Assembly (NCBI RefSeq): GCF_000611645.1 | Contig: NW_014013232.1 | Span: 1-28,643 of the forward strand | Direction: 5' to 3' | Source of the DNA: Monoraphidium neglectum | Taxonomy: Eukaryota; Chlorophyta; Chlorophyceae; Sphaeropleales; Selenastraceae | Length of the DNA: 28,643 bases | Shown here: piece after piece, positions 1 to 10,103 of the stretch | Layout: each line of letters begins with the position of its first letter | Numbering within the stretch: position 1 is the stretch's first letter | Program-made: the position numbers and the translations under genes | The notes under the pieces: model-generated | Seen by the model: only the letters and a program-made list of their open reading frames with translations | Told to the model about the DNA's origin: nothing | Database searches by the model: none

Positions 1-292
1 GGGTGGCAGGGGGGGAGGAAGGGGGGGATTGTTGCGCGCTCTCACGTCTGCAATTGGCAGGTGTGAGGATCTGGGGCGTCCGCCGGGGGTTGCAGGTCGA
101 AATAGGCGATCGCGGCAGGGTCGGGCTTGCGCCAGGGCACAGGCGGAGCATGGGCATGGACGGCTTTCATTGGGACTGCTCTGCTGCGATTGAATCACTC
201 AGGGCAACGGGAGTGACACATGCCACCGCACGACCGCAGGTATGGGGACTGTGCCCCGCCTACTAGCCTCGTGCTGTGACCATTCAACACAC
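1..292. other. OST1 intron or remaining 3' part, no exon identified
   Basis: The last recognised OST1 exon ends at 293 with a GT donor, in the middle of the FxxGY segment of the family. I could not find the next ribophorin segment on the minus strand in these 292 bases. They are probably intron, and the gene should continue off the left edge. Confidence 0.5.
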
Positions 293-1797
293 CAAAAATG
301 AAGTCCGTCTTCCACCCTCCCATGAGGGGGTAGCGCAAGTTAATATCGACCACGGTCTGGGGGGATGGTGATCAGAGGGGTAAGGCGTGTGGGGCGCGGG
401 ATGCGACTGTGCCAGCCATTGCCGTTGCGCGCGTGGAGAAATTGGTTAGCAGGTTTGACAGGGTTGGGGGTGCCCCGGCTTGGTCAATCCCATCAGCACA
501 GGATCTAGACGCAATATTGAAGGATCCACCTGCTACCTCCTCATCATAAGTGCACACGCACACGAGCATACACGCGCACGCACGCATGCACAGCGGCGTG
601 CCCGCGTACGCGTGCGCGCGCACATGCATGCTCACACAAACCCACAAACGCATGCGCACCTCCTTCGATGTCTTGCGCGTGTGCGAGCTGGAGATGTTAC
701 CAATAGCATCCTTGTAATACAAAGAATGGGCCCCGGCTGGCAGGTGCGCCCTCACATCCTGTGAGGACAGAGCAAAGGGGTCGCAACAAAAAGCGGGGCG
801 GGACGGGCTATGTAACAACCTCGGCTAGTCATGTGTGTGCAGGATTGCACCCTGTGTGCTTCAGGGGCGCCGCACAGACCTCGCATCGCATCCCGCCATG
901 CAGCGGGGGGGGGGGGGGTGGGCTGTGCGGCTGCTGGATGGCGTTTCAAGAAGCTGGGCAAGGCCCAGCAGGCGGGGCGGCTCCGAATCCGTCATGAAAG
1001 GGGTAGAATGTCGCCGATCCAGCCCCCCTGTGCACAGAGGCGTCGATCCCACCCGGCAGGCCGACCTGGAAGCTGTTGGCGCGGCCGCCCTCCAATTGGT
1101 AGCGCAGTCTGCTGAAGGGCCCCTTGTGCTCTGAGCCGGCATTGGCCTGCGGGCAAGGAGGGGGCAACAGGGATCGGCCGGCGGCAAGGTCAACACTCCT
1201 GCAGCCATCAGCTGCAGGTGCACGAGCAGCCCCTGCTCCAAAGCGTGCGCTCAACAGCAGGGAGCGTCGAACAGATTGGCATGTTGCAGCACGGCTTAAC
1301 AGCCCAGCAGCCCCAGCCGCAAGCGCAGCGCCTTGCACGGGGTCTGCAAGGCACGCGGCGGTCCATGCACTGCTCAATCAGGCAGTTGTACCGCCCGTGG
1401 ATGACTCACGATGACATAAGCCTCCTCGACATAGATGTTACCCCAATGGGACACCTCGATCTCCCGCACCAGGCTGACGACCTGTGAGGGTGGTGGGTGA
1501 GGATGAGCAAGATAAGGGCAAGGGTGGCGGTGTATGGCACAAACCATAAAGACAAAGAACGGCAGATGCAGGGAGATGGCAAATGTACGGTGACACCGGG
1601 GTTAAGGACCAGCTCGCCCAGCGCCTTTTGGCAGCAGCAACAGCAGCAGCAGCCTGCCGGCCGCCGCGGCCAAGTGCAAGTGAGCCCAGGAGGCCTAAGC
1701 ACTGCCTGGCCTTGCCTTGGCCTTGCCTTGGGACAAGCAGCCTGTCCCATCCACCCTCCCACCCTCCTCAAACCCACAAATGCAGCCACTCACCCGC

Positions 1798-1838
<41 letters not shown>

Positions 1839-3459
1839 ATCACAAACACCTGTATCCCCACCCCCACCCCCACCCAAAACACACATATATACATATACTC
1901 ACACAAAGGTCTTACATCGCGGCCCTCACCTTCTTGAAGGGCTTGTCGTGGTGGAAGTGCACCCGGAGGGGTTCCAGGGACCATGGCTCAGCCGCGCCAA
2001 GGGAGCCCCACACCAGCCGGGTCACCTTGTTCACGGTGTCCTCGGGGCGGCTGTGGCTGAGGATGCCCTCTGTCGGCAGGATGGCCTGGCGGCAGCGCGG
2101 CGGCCGGGGGCAGGCAGGGTCAGGGCGCGGTGGGTGGGAGGGGCGGCATGTGGGAGGGGCGGTTGGGGGTTGGCACGCTGACGGATTGGCAACGCAGTCG
2201 CCAGCCACCTTGACGAATGTGAGTGAGGAACTGTGTCTGCAGTGGATTGTGTCAGCGCCGCTTCCTGCCCTTGTGGCCCGCTGCATGTGCTCGTGCACAT
2301 TCACATGCAAATTTTTGCACGCTCAGGTGCGTGCGTGAAATACACACACGCATGCGCGCTTGTGCGCGTGCGCTCGCACACACCCCACACACAACAACTT
2401 ACAGACACTCTCTTTCCCTCTCTCACACGCCGACGCCCTCCCCCACACACGTGCACGCGCGTGCCTGCACACACTATATGAAGCTCCAAGGTGACGTTGA
2501 AATCAAGAAGTTCACATGCGCAGCTGACACATACACACACACCGTCGTCGACTGCTGCTGTATCTTGTAGGGTGACACGGGCCACAGCGTGTCCTCATAC
2601 TCCACCAGCTGCTGGTCACCCTGCCTGATGGCCCTCGGGTTGGGCGTCAGCACCCCAGTGAATGACGTCGACACCTCCACGGTGGCAGATGCGTCCTTGG
2701 GTATGGAGATCGTCGCAGAGTAGCAGCTGACGCGGGACGGCGCGCCCGCAGGGGTGGTGGCAGGGGTTGGCTCGAAAGCCTCTTTGCCAATGGTCACCTG
2801 TTGCAGGGGGCCAGTGCCGGGGGTGCACACGTGCGCTTTGGGCATGGGGAGCATGCTGGCGTGGGAGCACCTGGTGGATGTTGGCACCACGCGCCCGTCG
2901 CCGTGTGCATGTGAGCGCATGCCTGGGTGGGCGAGCAGCCAGGCGTCGTCGGTTGCCCGGCAGAGATTGATGGCAGTCAGCCGACCCGGGTGTGGCTCCA
3001 CCCGTTGCGAGTTGCAGCGGACTCAAGGCAAAGCGTCCATCGCGTGGGCCCTTATCCCCTTGGACACCACCACACGCGACGCACCCGTAGCCGCGCCTGG
3101 CGCTCTGCGAGGCGGGTCGGGTAGCAGAGGAGAAGCGACTCCGCGGCCGCTCCACTCGCCAAAACCTCAAGGTTGTCTGTCACCTTGGCTATCTGTGACT
3201 TGAGGTTGACCTGACGGCAAGTACAGTGCGGCGCAGCAACGAAGGCCGGCTGGTGCGAGGCTGGCTCATCCGCACAGGAGACCAAGCCTGAAGTGAGTGT
3301 GCGACGCCAGATCTGCCTGGCGCCGCCGATCGCCATGCGCTCCCATTCAATGCAGCATACCTTCCTCTCGGAGCTTGTGATCACCACTTCAGCTGAAGCA
3401 GCCGCGCCCAGCAGCAAGAGCATGGCCCACAGGCAGGCAAGTCCCGATATTACAGCCAT
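293..3459 (-). CDS. OST1: Ribophorin I / OST1, oligosaccharyltransferase subunit 1 (5' part; 3' end outside window)
   Basis: This is a subunit of the ER oligosaccharyltransferase, which moves the dolichol-linked glycan onto Asn of nascent secretory proteins. Exons, in coding order: 3459-3361, 3210-3085, 2797-~2541, ~2236-2209, 2085-1930, 1481-1410, 1146-1066, 758-660, 356-293, about 327 residues. Residues 1-23 form a signal peptide (MAVISGLACLWAMLLLLGAA..). Family landmarks follow in order: LKSQIAKVT, GDQQLVEYEDTLWPVSPYK, REIEVSHWGNIYVEE, EHKGPFSRLRYQ, LPAGAHSLYYKDAIGNISSS and LRYPLMGGWKTDF. These match ribophorin I. Most junctions are GT-AG and keep frame; the exon 3/4 junction inside a CA-rich intron is the least certain. 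About half the usual ~600 residues are present, so the C-terminal membrane segment lies beyond the left edge. An in-frame ATG at 3483 would add eight residues; I chose 3459 because the hydrophobic core follows at once. Confidence 0.93.
546..655. repeat. Alternating purine-pyrimidine CA/CG-rich tract in OST1 intron
   Basis: Degenerate runs of CA, CG and CATG steps fill most of the intron between the OST1 exons at 356 and 660. The alternation is almost unbroken, the type of sequence able to adopt left-handed Z-DNA. A similar tract lies at about 2330-2475 in another intron of the same gene. Confidence 0.7.
1803..1832. repeat. (CA)n microsatellite in OST1 intron
   Basis: A nearly pure (CA)15 run lies in the OST1 intron between exons 1930-2085 and 1410-1481. 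A CAG/CAA cluster at about 1633-1655 lies in the same intron. Confidence 0.9.
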
Positions 3460-3735
3460 GTGATCTCGTCGCTGGCTTCTCATATAATGCACAGTTGATT
3501 AAGAAGCAATCGCATTTTGGGTCCCAAAGCACCCAGTCGGGACACCGTGGGAAGCTGCCGTGCTTGCCTGGAATGCAGTGCGGTTGCAGGCCTTCAAGAG
3601 ACGCTCAATCACGACCTCGTGCGAGATGGCTCTCAAACACCTTCTTTCATAGTTTTCGCTCTGTTTATACATTGGGGGGGCCAAGTCCGTGGTTGGCGCT
3701 TTGCGGATCGACGCACTCAGCCTGCAGCAGCGAGC
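3460..3735. promoter_or_regulatory. Divergent promoter region shared by OST1 (-) and ACBP (+)
   Basis: Only 276 bases separate the start codons of two divergently transcribed genes, so both core promoters and 5' UTRs must lie here. A TATA-like element (TTTATA) sits at 3664-3669, about 70 bases before the ACBP start, a workable spacing for a short leader. I see no clear TATA on the OST1 side. Confidence 0.55.
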
Positions 3736-5248
3736 ATGGGCCTCGAGGTAGGAGACACATGAAGCTGCAGCAAAATAACAGCGGGCAGTGCCCAGCAGGC
3801 TATGAGGGGTCGCTGGCACGATGCTGAGAGGCCCGTTGGGGCGGGCTCGCAACAGCCTGCGCGCCGCATGCATCCGTTGGCGCCAGCACCGAGGGCCAGC
3901 AAGCAAAGTAGGGCGCAGCTGGCTGTTACTCGGAGGGTAGTGCATTCAATGGAGGCCGATCGCCGCGGCGGCTGTGTGCCTGCAACGCCGGGGCACTCCA
4001 ACTCCCAGCGCCGAGTGTGACGAGGCCACTCGGAGGTGGCGCACGACGCCCAACCCCACCCTCATCACCACCAGCCTCTGCCATCCCTCGGTCAACCCAC
4101 CGATCCTGCGGCCGCTCTCGTACATCCCAAGACTCGAAAGTGCCGCCGCGTCACCGCGCACGCCCACCTCGTCCCGCCTTGCCCCGCTGTCGTCCGATGG
4201 CGTACCGCAGGAGGACTTCCAGGCAGCGGCTGCGGAGATCAAGCCGGTCCACGGCGTGTCGTGGGAGGAGATGCTTGAGATGTACGGTCTCTACAAGCAG
4301 GCCACCATCGGGGACAACAACACCTGTGGGTGTCTGCCGCGCGGCTGCTGCCTGATGCCCAAAGGGTTCAAGGGCTGCTGCTGCCCGCCGGACATCGAGC
4401 ATGCCAGCCAGTTTGCGCAGCGGCGGCGCTGCCCATGTCATTAATCCCGCGCCGCGGCCGCAGCTTGGTACTGTTGCAGCACATGCGCGTTTGCAACACC
4501 CGCTGCCGCCTCGATGCTGCAGTGCACCTGCCCCAGTTGCAATTGGTCTACGTGTCGGTCTCCACCAACTGCCAACCCATCCCATGCCATTTCATCCCTT
4601 ATTTCCTCCCTGCCAAAACCACTGAACAGCCAAGCCGGGCATCCTGGATCCTAAGGGCCGGAAGAAGTGGGACGCATGGGAGAGCAAGAAGGGTGAGCGT
4701 AGGAGGGCGGGGCGGCCCTGGTCAGTTGAGGACGGCAGGGTCACCGGGGGTGCGCACCGCGGCTGCAGGCGACGGCGGCAACATGCGCAGCTGTTTGGTT
4801 TTGTTGGAGGCGAGCGGTGGGCAGGACCCTGTGAGGATTGACAGGCACCACTTGTGATTTGCGCAGCCCACACCAACCCCCTGGAACGATCGCGCTCGCT
4901 CTCCTGACAAGGCTTGAGCAAGGAGGAGGCCATGACCAAGTACATCGAGTGAGCACCTGGGCCAGCGGGGCCGCTGCGCGCGCGCGCGCGCTTGGCAGCA
5001 GGGCCGGCTCTGTTGCGCGACCTCGATGCTGCCCTTGCGTCCGTCTCGTACCAGCCTGCCAGGCCCACTCCCAACTGGCCGCGTGGGTTCCCGCCAAGCT
5101 GCACTTGTGCGCGACACTCCTCACCAACATTGCGTCCTGCGCTGCCGCCTGTTTCCATCCTATTTCATCCGTTTTTGGAAGGGTGGTCAAGGCTTGTCTT
5201 GTGAAGTACCGGGACAACAAGGAGGAGGCCGCACCCACACCCGCCTGA
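3736..5248 (+). CDS. ACBP: Acyl-CoA-binding protein (small cytosolic ACBP), complete
   Basis: ACBP binds long-chain acyl-CoA esters in the cytosol, buffering the pool and carrying it between plastid, ER and lipid synthesis. Five exons: 3736-3747, 4211-4325, 4630-4692, 4912-4948, 5182-5248; 294 coding bases, 97 residues, about the usual single-domain length. The first exon is only 12 bases (MGLE). Family landmarks are EMYGLYKQATIGDNNT (ligand-pocket Tyr and Lys), KPGILDPKGRKKWDAWESK (the KWDAW core) and SKEEAMTKYIE, followed by a short KYRDNKEEAAPTPA tail. The start matches the plant form MGLxEDF, and all four introns are GT-AG with frame preserved. There is no transit peptide, membrane segment, ankyrin or kelch extension, so this is the small class. 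It lies convergent to eL41. A TGTAA signal lies at 5668. Confidence 0.95.
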
Positions 5249-5667
5249 ATACTGCCGCGGGCCTGGCGCGCACATCGGGCTGCGCTCTCGCATGAGTGCT
5301 TTCTGCGCCCAGGACAGCGTCGGGCGCGTATGGGTAGAGGCGTGCGCAAGCCCACGCAGCCCTATGCTGCGGGTGCGCCCGCTGTCAGTGTCGCTCTCAA
5401 GGAGTCGTTTTGAAGCAGAAAGAGAACGGAACAGGCAGACTTGAGACACTTTCGTATTGCGCCTAACTTGCCTGGGGCATGCGGTCAAGCTCGCTGCCAG
5501 GCGGCAGCAATCCAGCCTGGTCGGAGCAGTACAGCGCGTACACGCAAGCGTATCACAGTCGCCGCCGTGGCTTGGGTTCCTCTTGTCCAACTCGCCTTTT
5601 TACTTGGGATCAAGGCTTCCACTATGTTTTGTTCCAGCCTACACCGCCATTTCAAGATGGCGGGACG

Positions 5668-5672
5668 TGTAA
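5668..5672 (+). terminator. TGTAA polyadenylation signal, ACBP
   Basis: TGTAA is the usual green-algal polyadenylation signal. It lies 420 bases after the ACBP stop, giving a long but acceptable 3' UTR. Confidence 0.5.
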
Positions 5673-5938
5673 GTGGCTCTTTTTCAGCAGCTGCATCAGT
5701 CGGCTGGTCAATCCTGAATGTCATTGTTTGCTGTCAACATCTCAAAATGCGAGGGGAGAGTCCAGGGGTGCCCAACAGTCCGCACTCCCTGACCTTGCTA
5801 TCTGAGACAAAAACCCTTGGATTGCACGTCCCAGGCCGACAGACTCAGCCCCCTGAGGGTGCTGCCTGCTGTTCCAAGAGGGACACTTGCTGTAGCAGCA
5901 GCACAATAAGCACGATGGCATTCAGCGGGTTCTGCGTG

Positions 5939-5943
5939 TTACA
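5939..5943 (-). terminator. TGTAA polyadenylation signal, eL41
   Basis: TGTAA on the minus strand, about 160 bases past the eL41 stop codon. Confidence 0.55.
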
Positions 5944-6101
5944 CGTCGCGGGCGCTCCTATCCTGCTGCAGGCCGCCCTTGAGGTCGGCCGCGCCCGTTG
6001 CGAGCATACTGCGTGGTGCTCGGGCACCAGGCGCTAAGGGGCGGCTGCCCCACTCCCGGCTGCCCCCGCGCTGGCAGGTGCCGCCCACGCACGTCGTGCG
6101 T

Positions 6102-6546
6102 CTACTTGCTGCGCTGCCTCATCTTCCTCCTCTTGCGCTTGAGCCGCCTCATGCGCTTCTTCCTCCACTGCAGGGCGGCAGGTGGCGCGCGAGGGTTGGG
6201 ACACAGAAAGGGATTCAGATCACGCTGTGCCTGCAAGCGCACACAGGCCCTGTAGTCACTGGCAACTTTGGGTGGTGTCTTATGCGCATGCTGCATCTAG
6301 GCTGGCAACAGGGGGCTGGGATGCGCACACACTCTCCTCGCGGCTGCTGCTGCGCGCCAGTCGTGAGCCGCCGCTGACGCTGCCTAAGCGGCCGGCTCTG
6401 CCACCGCGTGCTGCCCATTGCTCCATCATGGTTGTTTGCTTGCACCAGATCCCTGGACGACCGCGAGCCATGCACTGGCTGCGCGACCCCAGGGACCGGG
6501 CCATCGGCGGCACAAGCAGGAAGACTTTGCGCACCTTCGGACGCAT
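6102..6546 (-). CDS. RPL41: 60S ribosomal protein eL41 (25 residues)
   Basis: eL41 is the smallest ribosomal protein, a single basic helix lodged between the two subunits of the cytosolic ribosome. Exon 2 (6167-6102) encodes WRKKRMRRLKRKRRKMRQRS plus a final Lys and TAG, essentially identical to eL41 across eukaryotes. Exon 1 (6546-6535) would be 12 bases coding MRPK, ending at a GTGCGC donor. The intron (6534-6168) ends in CTGCAG, and the total is exactly 25 residues, the family length. Most eL41 begin MRAK, so Pro at position 3 is slightly unusual and makes exon 1 the weaker part; exon 2 is certain. A TATAAA box lies about 115 bases upstream and a TGTAA signal downstream. Being so small and so basic, the gene is easy for pipelines to miss. 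Confidence 0.9.
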
Positions 6547-6661
6547 TTTGGCTAGCTTGTCGACTATACGGCGGATGAAGAGGGCTGTTGTCAGGCGGGA
6601 AAGCCGCTTTGAGCAAGGAACGAGAGCAGGCAGCGGGACGGGCGGCAATCCAACGCGTCAC

Positions 6662-6667
6662 TTTATA
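6662..6667 (-). promoter_or_regulatory. TATA box of eL41
   Basis: A perfect TATAAA on the minus strand, 115 bases upstream of the eL41 ATG. Transcription starting about 30 bases further on would leave a leader of roughly 85 bases. Confidence 0.5.
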
Positions 6668-6993
6668 GACCGTTAGGACAAAACACATCACTTGCATGAT
6701 TGATATGCATAAGCACGTCCTGCAGCCGCCTGCACCAGCACCAGCCGCCCCTCTGTTCTGCCATCTTGTGCACCGCCTTGGCTTGCTGCCAGGGGTGGTC
6801 AACGGGGGCACCATTGTCATGTCAGATGCCATGGCCACGGCCATCTGGAAGCACATCCATGCCAACAGCATACATTTGGTATGTTGACCAAGACCAGCGT
6901 GGCTGTCCAGGTTGGCAACCAAGCACTCCTTGCTCCCATGCATCCAACACCGCTGTTCTGGTCTGCCGCCTCCGCCTGCCGTGAGCGGGTCAA

Positions 6994-6998
6994 TTACA
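6994..6998 (-). terminator. TGTAA polyadenylation signal, Cpn20
   Basis: TGTAA on the minus strand, 112 bases beyond the Cpn20 stop codon. Confidence 0.6.
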
Positions 6999-7109
6999 AT
7001 CGAATGTCATCAATTTGACATGCTAAAGACAGCACTCCTCGTGCCAGTGCGGGCGGTGCGGCCGGAGCTTGGTGCGCCTGTGGACGGGCGCCGCTGCCCC
7101 TGTTGGGCT

Positions 7110-8749
7110 TTACGCCAGCTGGGCCAGGATGTCGCTCTCCCGCACCACGATGAACTGGTCGTCGCCCTCCTGCAGTATCGTTGCACCAAAGCAGCAATGC
7201 CAAAGCGACATGAGTTGCAGCAGCTTGCAAACAGCCGGACTGGCGTGCCCACGTAGACGGCATCAGGCGATGCCACAGCGCACCCCAACCCAATCCAGCC
7301 TGTACCCCGGAGTCTCCAGGCGGCAAGCCGTACCCACCTCGAACTCGGTGCCGCTGTATTTGCTGTACATGACGGTGGAGCCCACCGGCACGTTGGGCGC
7401 CACCACCTTGCCGTCCTCCGCCTTCTTACCGGAGCCGACGGCCACCACCTCGCCAAAGGTGGGCTTGTCGCTCTCGGTGGTCAGCAGCACACCGCCCGCG
7501 GTCTTGCCCTCAGCCTGGGCGCACTGCGCTCAGGGTCAAGCAGGGGTTAAAAAGGAGGGGTTGGTGAAGGGTGACGAAGAGGTAGGTGCAGCTTGGACGA
7601 TCAAACGCAGCGCACATCAGGAGCTTTCAGCAGCGCCTGCCGTGCGCAGTACGTCGCTCTCAGACCAGCTGGTCTCCACGCACACTTCTTGCCGCAGAGG
7701 CGGCTGACCCCAAAGAAGCGGCGCCGCTAGCTCCTGATGTGGCCAGCTCGCCAACAAGCTCGCACCTTGATAAGCACACGGTCGCCAAGGGGCTTCAGCT
7801 TGGCGATGTTGTCCCCAGAGGTCAGCACACCGATGACATCATCCTCCTGCAGTGAGATGGCATAGGGTGGGGTTGGGGGGTGGGTGGGAGTAGAAGGAGG
7901 GCAGGGCAGGAACAGGGCTGCAGCAACGAGGAAGCAGCGCACAATCAATCCGCCACGACGTTCGCGTCGCACGCTCTAGCGGCTGTGTGCGCCGCTCGAG
8001 CGGGCTGCCACCTGCCGATTTGACTGCTGCCCACGCCCTCCTGGACCCACACCCTGGGGACCATACTGCTGCAATCCCCATCCCCCACGAGTGGCCCAAT
8101 GCCTGTCATTTCCACCTTGAGCAGCACGTGCTCGTCGCCGCTGATGGCCACCTCGGTGCCGGCATACTTGGAGTACACCACCCGGTCACCAGACTACAGC
8201 AGCGGAGTGGACAGGAGGGCAGGACGGGGTGAGGCGCAAGCCCCTGATGATCCGGAAGGAACAGCGCAGCACAGCCAGCGGCGCAGACACGCGCACCGGG
8301 GGCCCGCTGCAGCCAATGAGGATGCCGCGGCATCCATACATTGCTGAGTATGACATGTCAGTCCACTGCATGCATCTACAGGTGCTGTCGCTGCGCACCT
8401 GCACAAGCTCGACGTCGCCAAGCGCCACGACGGCTCCTGCAGTGGGCTTGTTCTGCGCCACGGTCGGCAGCAGCACGCCGCCTTGCGTCCGGCCCTCCTC
8501 TTTGTCGACCTTGACCAGCACGCGGTCGCCCGAGGGCTTCACGCCCTTGAACTGCGAAAGGAATGGGCGGTGTGCAAAGAGATCGAGGCGTGGGCACCCC
8601 AGCCGAAAGGCTTCAGTTCCGGCGGCACGCAAATGTGGAGTGCTTATTACCTTGGGTGGAATCGCAGTGGCTGCCCTGCATGCCACGCCGCGGCTGCCCG
8701 CCTTGAAGGCCCCGCTGCTGCGCATGCTCCTGCTGCCGAGGGACTGCAT
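7110..8749 (-). CDS. CPN20: Chloroplast co-chaperonin Cpn20 (two fused GroES domains), complete
   Basis: Cpn20 caps the Cpn60 chaperonin in the plastid stroma and helps fold Rubisco and other proteins. Six exons: 8749-8651, 8551-8399, 8193-8116, 7846-7766, 7523-7338, 7169-7110; 657 bases, 218 residues, every exon a whole number of codons. Residues 1-33 form a Ser/Arg/Ala-rich transit peptide (MQSLGSRSMRSSGAFKAGSR..). Domain 1 runs from GVKPSGDRVLVKV through the mobile-loop region (EGRTQGGVLLP) and GDRVVYSKYAGTEV to EDDVIGVL. Domain 2 repeats the pattern: KPLGDRVLIK, EGKTAGGVLLT, YSKYSGTEFE and DDQFIVVRESDILAQLA. Two tandem GroES domains with a transit peptide distinguish Cpn20 from single-domain Cpn10. 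An upstream in-frame ATG at 8797 would lengthen the leader. Exon 1 is the transit peptide alone, so the targeting sequence is exon-coded separately. Confidence 0.97.
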
Positions 8750-10103
8750 GATTGCTCGCTGCCGATATGTACGACTAGTACGCAAAGTAAACACCAATCA
8801 GAGGTGGATCGCAGATGGAATGAGGTTCGGAGATCGGTGTGGGCTTGATGATGAGTTGGTCGAGAGCCTTCGGTGGCGAGCGCTGCGTTCACTGGCCTGG
8901 GCAGCAGGCCAGCGTTGATCAGGGCTCAAATTAGTTACTCACGTCACTCAAACATGCCTTCATACAATCTAGAGCACAATGACGGTGTTGGTCAGCTCAC
9001 CAGGCCAGGTCCTTGTTTTGACTGTTGCAGTCCTTGTTTTGACTGTTGCACGCACTTGACGCCCCGAACGTGCGTCATGTAACGAGCACTGCAGCAAACT
9101 GAGGCTATGCCCTGGACTGGACGGTCAATCATCGCGTTCGCTTGATGTGCTATGAGAAGCAACCAGAGCGTGCCAAGCCGTGTTTCGCACCATCGTTCGC
9201 AAACCTGCCCGCACACGCCCGAATGCGCGCCCTTGTGTGCAGTGCAGAGCAGCGCGCACTTGGGGCCTTCGGTCACGCCTGATTTGAATGGCGCATGGTA
9301 ATCAACCGAATCTCAGTCCCAATGGTCGTGCTCCAAAGTCCAATCCCGCCTGTGAGCCTGGACAAGTGCTGGCACCACAATCGCGATGGCACCACTAGCA
9401 GGTGACTGCGAGGCGCCGCAACATTATGATTTCAACCCTGATGCATGAGGTGGAAAGCTTGTTACCACTCTATGCAAACCCATGCAACTGCCAATGCAGA
9501 AGGGCACATGACCCAGCAACGCGCATAACATGCGACACGACATACAGTCAGCACAATCAGAGTGCTGGAGAGGCCCCTCCCCATGCACATGGCCACATGC
9601 AAATGGCCCGCCAGCGCTCATGCACCACATCGCAAGACAGGCTCAACCCTATGCTCTTAAGCTTCCCACCACGAGCCGACGCACTGCTGGCGCTCCATGC
9701 CACATGGCTGGCACCTACTTCATTCAGCAGCCTGACACCCTCGTGATGTGACGGGCTGTTCGCAGCCGCTGGCCGTTGGCCAACCGCACCATGCGAGTAG
9801 ATGCTCGTTCATAAGCTGCGCGTGAGTTGAGAGGCGCCGCCAGCCTATGATTGGTGCAGCGGGGGCAGCATTTGCATGGAGAAGCGTTCCGTCAAAGGTG
9901 GGCATGCGTGCGTGTGTCCCGGATGCAACGGCCGCCTCAGCAGACAGACTGGTGGCGAGAGAGCACTCGGCTAACAGCAGCAAGCCGCTGTGCATGCAGA
10001 CAGGCGCAAAGCATAGACAGGTGAGACCACAAACATCCAAACATACAAACACACATACACGCGCGCACATATTGCCAGGCGCACAAGCTCTGCCGCGCCT
10101 ACC
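8750..10103. other. Intergenic region between Cpn20 and the AGP-like gene; no gene seen
   Basis: These 1.35 kb should include the Cpn20 promoter and the 3' UTR of the upstream same-strand AGP-like gene. I found no reading frame with recognisable protein features and no RNA gene. The only clear structure is the 21-base tandem duplication at 9009-9050. I found no TGTAA in the right orientation for the AGP-like gene. Confidence 0.5.
9009..9050. repeat. Perfect 21-bp tandem duplication
   Basis: The unit beginning GTCCTTGTTTTGACTGTTGC occurs twice, back to back and without mismatch. It lies in noncoding sequence upstream of Cpn20. Confidence 0.9.

Larger units (their letters stand above)
5249..6101. 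other. Convergent intergenic region (3' UTRs of ACBP and eL41)
   Basis: These 853 bases lie between two stop codons of converging genes. I see no credible coding exon. TGTAA signals for each direction are present, at 5668 (+) and 5939 (-). If both are used, the two 3' UTRs would leave about 270 bases between their ends. Confidence 0.6.
6547..7109. other. Intergenic: eL41 promoter and Cpn20 3' UTR
   Basis: These 563 bases lie between the Cpn20 stop and the eL41 start. They hold the eL41 TATA box at 6662-6667 (-) and the Cpn20 TGTAA at 6994 (-). Short open frames on both strands show no recognisable protein. Confidence 0.55.

Noticed and set aside
1695..1990. Open frames giving long Thr-His or Val-Cys runs
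   Set aside because: They arise only from the (CA)n tract and lie in an OST1 intron; no family similarity or splice logic supports them.
3085..3459. Gamete-fusion HAP2/GCS1-type N-terminus
   Set aside because: A signal peptide followed by AEVVI suggested it at first, but the downstream motifs (EVSHWGNI, KGPFSR, DAIGNIS, YPLMGGW) belong to ribophorin I.
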